Shown piece by piece: positions 6,896 to 11,476 of a DNA stretch of 11,476 nucleotides; within the stretch, counting starts at the first letter, position 1, and each line of letters begins with the position of its first letter. Under the pieces are notes generated by a model. The model ran no database searches. It had not been told where the DNA came from and saw only the letters and a list, made by a program, of their open reading frames with translations. The position numbers and the translations under genes were made by a program. This DNA comes from an uncultured Lachnospiraceae bacterium (GTDB lineage: Bacteria > Bacillota > Clostridia > Lachnospirales > Lachnospiraceae), in NCBI GenBank assembly GCA_948688495.1, contig CAPQSW010000012.1, positions 67,304 to 78,779 of the forward strand, in the 5' to 3' direction.

Positions 6896-9811
6896 ATGAA
6901 AAAAACTATTATCCGCAGACTAAAAGCCGCTTTGTTGGCAACCGCTTTATGCATTACGGCGATTCCGGCTGATTCGGCGCTGGCGGCCGATGCACCCGCA
7001 AACATATCACGTGTACATGTTCACGATCCGTCAATTTTTAAAGCAGACGGCACTTACTATCTGTTTGGCTCCCATCTTGCCGACGCCAAGTCCACAGACC
7101 TGATGAACTGGCAGCAGATAAACCCTGACTGGAACTGGCGGGGCGGAGACGTCTGGAAAAATGATTCCGTATACGGGGAGATTCTTGAAAATCTTTCCGA
7201 ATCTTTTGCATGGGCAGGCTATGATGATGGGGATAACAAAAATGGCGGCCTGGGCGTGTGGGCGCCGGATGTTATTTACAATCCTGACTATTTATGGCCG
7301 GATTCCAGCAAGGGTGCATATATGCTCTATTACAGCACAACCTCCACCTGGCGGCGATCCTGTATCGGATACTGTGTAGCCAAAACTCCCGAAGGCCCTT
7401 ATTCATATGTAGATACTTTGATTTATTCCGGCTTTACAAAAAACGGCGCTTTCGATCATGGCAACAATGGCGGCCAGAGTGATCGGAATACCAAATGGGA
7501 CAATCCCTACCTGAATCTCTCTGAACTGATTGCAGACGGCACAATCGAGACTGTCAGCAACAACTGGTTTGACAATTCTGGGAACTGGAACCATAATTAT
7601 GCGCCCAATGCCATTGACCCCACCGTATTTTTTGACAAAGACGACAGGATGTACATGTGCTATGGTTCCTGGTCCGGTGGAATCTTTCTTCTGGAACTTG
7701 ATAAATCCACTGGCGCCGCAATATATCCCGGGACAGACGGCACAGAGAGTGTTTCCGGCAACTTCACCGACCGTTATTTCGGCACACACATTGCCGGCGG
7801 CAACCACAAATCCGGCGAGGGTCCTTACATTCTCTACGATCCGGAAAGCGATTATTATTATTTATACGAAACTTACGGCTACCTCGGAGCCGATGGAGGC
7901 TACAACATGCGGCTGTTCCGCTCTAAGAATGTCTACGGACCTTATACGGATGCCGCAGGCAACAATGCCAAAGACAACGGCCGTAACGACCAAAACAGCG
8001 AGCACAGCGACGCCTACGGCATCAAACTGATTGGCAACTACCAGTTTGACGGCCAGCCCGGATACCGCGCGGCCGGACACAATTCAGCCTTCATAGATAA
8101 CTGCCAGCGTTACCTGTTCTACCATCAGCGTTTTGATTCATCGAAGGTACATGAGGTGCGGGTACGGCAGCAGTTTTTAAATGAAGACGACTGGCCGGTT
8201 TCCGCAGTCTATGAATACCGTGGTGAAAAAATTACACATTACAATGACAGTGAAGTTATAGGCAGTTATGAGTTCATCAACCACGGCACTGCCACAAATG
8301 GCGATATGATTTATTCCGAAAGCCTCGCCCTGTGTGCGGACGGCACAGTCAGAGGCGCAATGGACGGAACCTGGGAGAAATCTACTGCCCCGGGCAAAGA
8401 CTATGATTATATCACATTGCATTTGGATAATACCGTATACAAAGGCGTCCTTTACAAACAATTTAATGAAGAAGCTGCCCCGCAGAAGGTTATGACATTT
8501 TCTGTCATTGGCAATAACAATACCTGTCTCTGGGGCAGTCAGACAACAGCACGCAAATCTCTCCAGGAAGCATTGGTGTATGGATTTAACTTTGAAACTG
8601 CTGCTTCCCTGGGTAGTATTTCCCCGGTAAAGCATTCCAAAAAGAATGGCAAGGCAACACTTTCGGGAACCGCATCCATTACGACAGATGTAAAGCGTGG
8701 CAAAGTCCTGCGGATACAGAATCCTGCCAATTCTTTTCAGAAAAATTATCTGCGACTGCCCGCCGACACATTTTCCAATATCACGGCGGACGGATTTACG
8801 GTCAGTATGTGGGTAACTATTGGCACATCCACCTCATCGCAAAGCGCATTGTTGGAGGCTAACAGCGGCAGCAAAGAAGCGGTTTATCCCCTAACGCGAA
8901 TCAGCGCTGGTCTTGAGCCCTGCATCAATGCAGATGAAAATACGGACAGCATCAGCTATCCGCTCAACCGGAATGAATGGCATCATATCGCCTACTCCGC
9001 AGATCCCAAGGGAATCAAACTGTATCTGGACGGTAAAATTGTCCACATGCTGTCTGCGGATTTGAGCAATTGTTTTGATACCTCTCTTGAGAGCTGCATA
9101 CAAAAAGCTGCAAATGTATGCCTCGGCTCTGGAATAGCCTATGAAGCGGAAGATATACAGAACGCCGCATTTGATGACGTGGCAATTTACAGTGCGGCTC
9201 TTTCCTCAGAACAGGTTGCACAGATTTATTCCACAGATACCTTAAAGGAATCTCCGCCGGCTCCTCCTGCCAAGTCTGCACAGACAATCTCCGTTAAGTC
9301 CGTTTTTAATAAGACTTACGGAAACAAAGCATTTTCCCTGAATGCCAAATTGACCAAGGGAAACGGCACACTGAGCTATTCTTCAAATAACAGCAGTATC
9401 GCAAAAGTCAGCAGCAAAGGCGTTGTGACAATTAAAAACACCGGCATAGCAAAAATTACAATTACAGCTTCCGAAACTGCTACGTACAAGAAGCAGACCA
9501 AAACAGTAACCATAAAGATTGCTCCCAAAAAGACATCCCTGTCTTCCGTCAAGAGCAAATCTGCCAAAAAAGCTGTGTTGACCTGGAAGACTGTGAAAAA
9601 CGCGAGCGGCTACCGCATTCAGTATGCCACAAACTCCAAGTTTAAGTCCGCACGCACCGTCACAGTCAGCAAATCGAAAACAAAGACAAAGACCATTGGC
9701 AAATTGAAGCGCAAAAAGACATATTATTTCCGCATCCAGCCCTACAAGAAATCGGGCAACACCAAAATTTACGGCGCTTACAGCAAGGCAAAACGGGTGA
9801 AGATAAAATAA
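6896..9811 (+). CDS. Secreted GH43 arabinanase-like enzyme with accessory domains
   Basis: Predicted extracellular glycoside hydrolase, 971 residues. A signal peptide covers about 1-30 (KKTIIRRLK, hydrophobic core, cleavage after SALA). The GH43 five-bladed propeller, about 38-440, has the expected catalytic triad: D44 in HVHDPS (base), D241 in NAIDPT (pKa modulator) and E308 in SGEGPY (acid), plus H395 in GHNSAF, the position that binds calcium in B. subtilis Abn2. A beta-rich domain (about 445-560) follows, as in Abn2-type endo-1,5-alpha-L-arabinanases. Then come a LamG/ConA-like jelly roll (565-780), a bacterial Ig-like domain (795-876) and an FN3-like domain (880-971), the last two strongly Lys-rich. 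There is no LPXTG or SLH motif. The likely substrate is arabinan of pectin; other GH43 activities are possible. It stands alone with its own promoter and terminator. Confidence 0.9.
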   Translation: MKKTIIRRLKAALLATALCITAIPADSALAADAPANISRVHVHDPSIFKADGTYYLFGSHLADAKSTDLMNWQQINPDWNWRGGDVWKNDSVYGEILENLSESFAWAGYDDGDNKNGGLGVWAPDVIYNPDYLWPDSSKGAYMLYYSTTSTWRRSCIGYCVAKTPEGPYSYVDTLIYSGFTKNGAFDHGNNGGQSDRNTKWDNPYLNLSELIADGTIETVSNNWFDNSGNWNHNYAPNAIDPTVFFDKDDRMYMCYGSWSGGIFLLELDKSTGAAIYPGTDGTESVSGNFTDRYFGTHIAGGNHKSGEGPYILYDPESDYYYLYETYGYLGADGGYNMRLFRSKNVYGPYTDAAGNNAKDNGRNDQNSEHSDAYGIKLIGNYQFDGQPGYRAAGHNSAFIDNCQRYLFYHQRFDSSKVHEVRVRQQFLNEDDWPVSAVYEYRGEKITHYNDSEVIGSYEFINHGTATNGDMIYSESLALCADGTVRGAMDGTWEKSTAPGKDYDYITLHLDNTVYKGVLYKQFNEEAAPQKVMTFSVIGNNNTCLWGSQTTARKSLQEALVYGFNFETAASLGSISPVKHSKKNGKATLSGTASITTDVKRGKVLRIQNPANSFQKNYLRLPADTFSNITADGFTVSMWVTIGTSTSSQSALLEANSGSKEAVYPLTRISAGLEPCINADENTDSISYPLNRNEWHHIAYSADPKGIKLYLDGKIVHMLSADLSNCFDTSLESCIQKAANVCLGSGIAYEAEDIQNAAFDDVAIYSAALSSEQVAQIYSTDTLKESPPAPPAKSAQTISVKSVFNKTYGNKAFSLNAKLTKGNGTLSYSSNNSSIAKVSSKGVVTIKNTGIAKITITASETATYKKQTKTVTIKIAPKKTSLSSVKSKSAKKAVLTWKTVKNASGYRIQYATNSKFKSARTVTVSKSKTKTKTIGKLKRKKTYYFRIQPYKKSGNTKIYGAYSKAKRVKIK

Positions 9812-9817
9812 GAAACT

Positions 9818-9866
9818 CCCCCTGTTGTATCATTATTTTTGATACAGCAGGGGGTTATATAATTTG
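9818..9866 (+). terminator. Intrinsic terminator of the GH43 gene
   Basis: A 15-bp stem (9818-9832 with 9840-9854, one G-U pair) encloses a 7-nt loop, followed by the T-rich tail TTATATAATTT. It begins 7 nt after the stop codon. The base of the stem is five C-G pairs, so it should be strong. The tail is also the left copy of a direct repeat described below. Confidence 0.9.
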
Positions 9867-9869
9867 ACA
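9855..9869 (+). repeat. Direct repeat, left copy
   Basis: TTATATAATTTGACA here matches TTATCTAATTTGACA at 10122-10136 at 14 of 15 positions; the inner 10 bp TAATTTGACA are identical. The two copies bracket about 250 bp of noncoding DNA. Confidence 0.65.
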
Positions 9870-10121
9870 GTGTTATTTGAAAAAGTCCAAGCTGGCATTA
9901 CTGTTCTTGCAATACCTATGCCCTATGGAAACCCCGCTTTCCAAAAATTTTCACGGAAAGATTCAAAAATTTGGTAACAGACGCCACCTCGTAGGAGACA
10001 CACGTTTCAAATTGTTCCAATGAATGCGCGTCTGCCAGAATCTACTATACGCCCACCCTGACGGGCACTCGGAAATGAAATCTAAATGTTTTTCCCTTTT
10101 TGCTATTTATTATTCATCATA
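9870..10121. other. Noncoding, repeat-bracketed segment with inverted repeats
   Basis: No gene is evident. The segment is more GC-rich than the DNA to its right and holds several inverted repeats: CTTTCC/GGAAAG (9937-9942, 9955-9960), CAGACGC/GCGTCTG (9978-9984, 10028-10034), and GCCC/GGGC (10051-10054, 10063-10066). It is flanked by 15-bp near-perfect direct repeats. It could be a small interspersed element, a structured RNA or the scar of a lost insertion. I cannot name a known RNA family for it, and no terminal inverted repeats are clear. Confidence 0.4.
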
Positions 10122-10136
10122 TTATCTAATTTGACA
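10122..10136 (+). repeat. Direct repeat, right copy
   Basis: TTATCTAATTTGACA is the partner of the copy at 9855-9869, with one mismatch. Although it contains TTGACA, no -10 box lies at a useful distance, so it does not look like a promoter. Confidence 0.65.
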
Positions 10137-10163
10137 CTACATTTATACTGTTACGAAAAATTT

Positions 10164-10182
10164 TAGAGCCAAAATAGAGCCA
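10164..10182 (+). repeat. Tandem TAGAGCCA pair, 11-bp period
   Basis: TAGAGCCA occurs at 10164-10171 and again at 10175-10182, separated by AAA, so the copies sit on the same DNA face about one helical turn apart. Such phased short repeats can be protein-binding sites, for example recombinase arm sites; no recombinase gene is in view. Confidence 0.4.
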
Positions 10183-10216
10183 GTAGCAAAATACCTATTC
10201 ACATAAATCGAACTTG

Positions 10217-10556
10217 TCAATTTATTCTTCTAGCAACAATTTTATTTGATGCGTGCAAATGTTTCGGTACGTTTGGATGCTCATCTTCAAACACATAAGA
10301 TTTAAACTGCAATATCTCCCAATCTGTATACAATTCTTTAATTTCTTCATCTTTTGCCAAGCCAATCGCAAACTAAGCAATATCCTCAGATGCAGGTACA
10401 GTATCTGTAAATACTTGAATTATATGAATGCCGCCTATATTGGTATACTTTTTCGCATTATTTATAAATCTTTTCCACTCATTCTTAGCCACAAAATGCA
10501 ACAGTATCATATTCCTGATATGCCTTTTCCCAAAATGAAACCATATCTTTACCCAT
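10217..10556 (-). pseudogene. TehB-like SAM methyltransferase remnant, core deleted
   Basis: Broken gene of a TehB-type class I methyltransferase, a family of roughly 200 residues that includes tellurite-resistance enzymes. The true N-terminus is present at 10556-10494 (MGKDMVSFWEKAY, then QEYDTVAF), with ribosome binding site GAAGGG (10565-10570). The reading then switches frame, and the C-terminal half follows: LHFVAKNEWKRF, YTNIGGIHIIQVFTD, then an in-frame TAG at 10375-10373, then LYTDWEILQFKSYVFEDEHP and HLHASNKIVARRIN before TGA. The SAM-binding core (DLGCG motif) is missing: 340 bp remain of an expected ~590. The join lies at TTGCATTT, read as VAF in one frame and LHF in the other, which suggests deletion between short repeats. 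The family call rests on my memory of conserved motifs. Confidence 0.75.
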
Positions 10557-10627
10557 ATATTTTTCCCTTCAAATATCGATTTTTCAATTCTACTGCTTTC
10601 TTCCCTCTCTTGCAACCATAAGATTTA

Positions 10628-10649
10628 GGACATAGCAATTGCCATGCCC
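10628..10649. terminator. Imperfect palindrome, possible terminator
   Basis: CATAGCAATTGCCATG (10631-10646) is palindromic around GCAATTGC with one mismatched pair, and GG/CC pairs add to the outside. It follows by about 9 nt the stop codon of the coiled-coil remnant on the minus strand. It lacks a strong U tract, so a terminator role is only possible. Confidence 0.3.
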
Positions 10650-10657
10650 CACATTTC

Positions 10658-10873
10658 TTATCGTTCCAACAACTTCTCAATCTGTTGTTTCTGCCCTTTC
10701 AAATCGTTCTGTTTCTCATAAAGATTATTGCGCCCTTTGCAGAGTTCCTTCATGCACTCCAACTGCGCCCACACTCCTCGATGGACTGAATGGCGCTCTT
10801 AACGGAAACATTACTGCTAATCTTCGCAAATCAATCTTGTTTTTCTTATTTGTTCTTCTATTAAAAATTCCAT
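10658..10873 (-). pseudogene. Coiled-coil protein remnant, frameshifted
   Basis: A minus-strand coding remnant that needs two frameshifts to read through. It opens as MEFLIEEQIRKTRLICED from the ATG at 10873 (stop TAG 10819-10817), continues in another frame as ISSNVSVKSAIQSIEEC, then in a third as LECMKELCKGRNNLYEKQND and KGQKQQIEKLLER before TAA at 10660-10658. The residues are polar and Leu/Lys/Glu-rich with heptad-like spacing, typical of coiled-coil tails such as those of recombinases or mobilisation proteins. I do not recognise the family. The three pieces may not come from one gene. Confidence 0.35.
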
Positions 10874-10957
10874 CCTGCCCACTCTCTACGGATGGATAAA
10901 TTATAATAACAAAATTGCCAACTTTAAAAACGGCAGTTGTGCTAGGAATAAGTGTCT

Positions 10958-11363
10958 CTATTTGGGAAAACGGCAATTTTTTATCTGCCATGATTTTTTT
11001 ATTAAGGACGAAAAGATAGAAATGGAAAAGCTTATGCTTTCCCAATCTATCCAATGTTCTATTTGCCAAAACCTTTCCTGTCTAACAGCATTTATATCAT
11101 TAGGAAATAATAAGTTTATTACTTTTACAGCATAATCAGAAGATACCATAGCGTGTTCCCGCATATGCCCGGTAACTACAGCCTGGCCTACAACTCTTAA
11201 TGCCGTTTGGACAACAATGTCCTGGCTGCTTTTGGCTAATTGGTGTATCTTAAATCCGGCTTGTCTTACATCATGTATACGGGCGTTTCCCTTTTGCCAA
11301 CTTTCATTAACATCATATCCCGCTTTGATAATCTGAAATTTTAATTTTTGTTTTAGTTGCCAT
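10958..11363 (-). pseudogene. Unknown protein gene with a probable 1-nt frameshift
   Basis: A good ribosome binding site (GGAAAGGA, 11368-11375) precedes ATG at 11363, which encodes MATKTKIKISDYQ and then stops almost at once. One frame over, the sequence stays open to 10958 and reads like a real protein (AGYDVNESWQKGNARIHDVR, GQAVVTGHMREHAMVSSDY, AVKVINLLFPNDINAV), but that frame has no ATG, GTG or TTG before 11164. Removing one A from the AAA at 11326-11324 joins the two into DYQAGYDVNES and gives 134 residues. It is therefore most likely a single gene broken by an insertion in an A run; a shorter product from the ATG at 11164 (68 residues) is the alternative. I do not recognise the family; no membrane segment or signal peptide is evident. 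Confidence 0.45.
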
Positions 11364-11403
11364 ATAGTCCTTTCCTTTAAATTAAGATTATTGCTGTCCC
11401 TTG

Positions 11404-11476
11404 CTATTCCGTGTGTGGTAAAATGTCTTTTAATACTAACATAGCGTCTAAATCATTATAGCCATATCTTATTTTC
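11404..11476 (-). CDS. C-terminal end of an unknown gene, cut by the window edge
   Basis: The last 24 codons or so of a minus-strand frame that enters from the right edge, ending in NDLDAMLVLKDILPHTE and TAG at 11406-11404. It lies about 40 nt before the start of the frameshifted unknown gene, in the same direction, as an operon would. It is too short to identify, and it may be as degraded as its neighbours. Confidence 0.3.
   Translation of the reverse strand, partial: KIRYGYNDLDAMLVLKDILPHTE

Noticed and set aside
7403..7807. Minus-strand open frame of 134 codons inside the GH43 gene
   Set aside because: Shadow of the GH43 coding strand, which has catalytic motifs in this stretch; no ribosome binding site or family resemblance.
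9864..10136. TTGACA hexamers as -35 boxes
   Set aside because: Neither copy has a -10-like hexamer at 16-18 nt; they are better explained as part of the direct repeat.
10253..10621. + strand open frame of 122 codons
   Set aside because: It is antisense to the TehB-like remnant, whose conserved motifs are on the minus strand, and it has no ribosome binding site.
10725..11069. Minus-strand open frame of 114 codons
   Set aside because: It overlaps the unknown gene and the coiled-coil remnant in a different frame and lacks a convincing ribosome binding site. The part from about 10991 to 10874 (ADKKLPFSQIETLIPSTTAV) could still be a separate fragment, but I cannot support it.
1..11476. CRISPR arrays, tRNA or rRNA genes, complete insertion sequences
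   Set aside because: No regularly spaced repeats, no cloverleaf or rRNA motifs and no transposase reading frame were seen on either strand.

Overview
The window looks like chromosomal DNA of a gut-type clostridium, most likely Lachnospiraceae. This rests on moderate GC in the left 9.8 kb, strong AAGGAGG-type ribosome binding sites, promoters with an extended -10 element, a YesN-type response regulator, a clostridial Cache chemoreceptor, and a secreted GH43 enzyme whose C-terminus is Lys-rich. No ribosomal RNA, tRNA or CRISPR was seen.

Layout. (1) 1-1289: a leader with an extended -10 promoter, then an AraR-like repressor (GntR winged helix plus sugar-binding domain) on the + strand. (2) 1307-6735: four minus-strand genes, read in the order nth (endonuclease III), DUF1015 protein, methyl-accepting chemotaxis protein, AraC-type response regulator. 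nth and DUF1015 are 35 nt apart under one good promoter. The chemoreceptor has its own promoter and is followed after 29 nt by the response regulator. The response regulator converges on araR with a 17-bp gap, and an 11-bp hairpin serves as the shared terminator. (3) 6736-9866: a divergent promoter region, a 971-residue secreted GH43 arabinanase-like enzyme and its intrinsic terminator. A perfect 16-bp palindrome overlaps the GH43 -35 box. (4) 9867-11476: AT-rich, decayed accessory DNA. It holds a ~250-bp noncoding segment bracketed by 15-bp direct repeats, and four broken or cut minus-strand genes. One is recognisable as a TehB-like methyltransferase that has lost its core.

How the genes may fit together. 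The AraR-like repressor and the GH43 enzyme both point to arabinan use: the enzyme would cut the polymer outside the cell and the repressor would sense the sugar inside. They are 5.6 kb apart and the link is inferred. The chemoreceptor and response regulator form a separate signalling pair with no histidine kinase between them. nth and the DUF1015 gene are ordinary housekeeping neighbours.

I found no clearly complete new system. The points most worth a second look are the kinase-less chemoreceptor/response-regulator pair, the operator-like palindrome at the GH43 promoter, the repeat-bracketed structured segment at 9.87-10.12 kb, and the decayed gene set to its right. All domain assignments come from reading the sequence; no database search was run.
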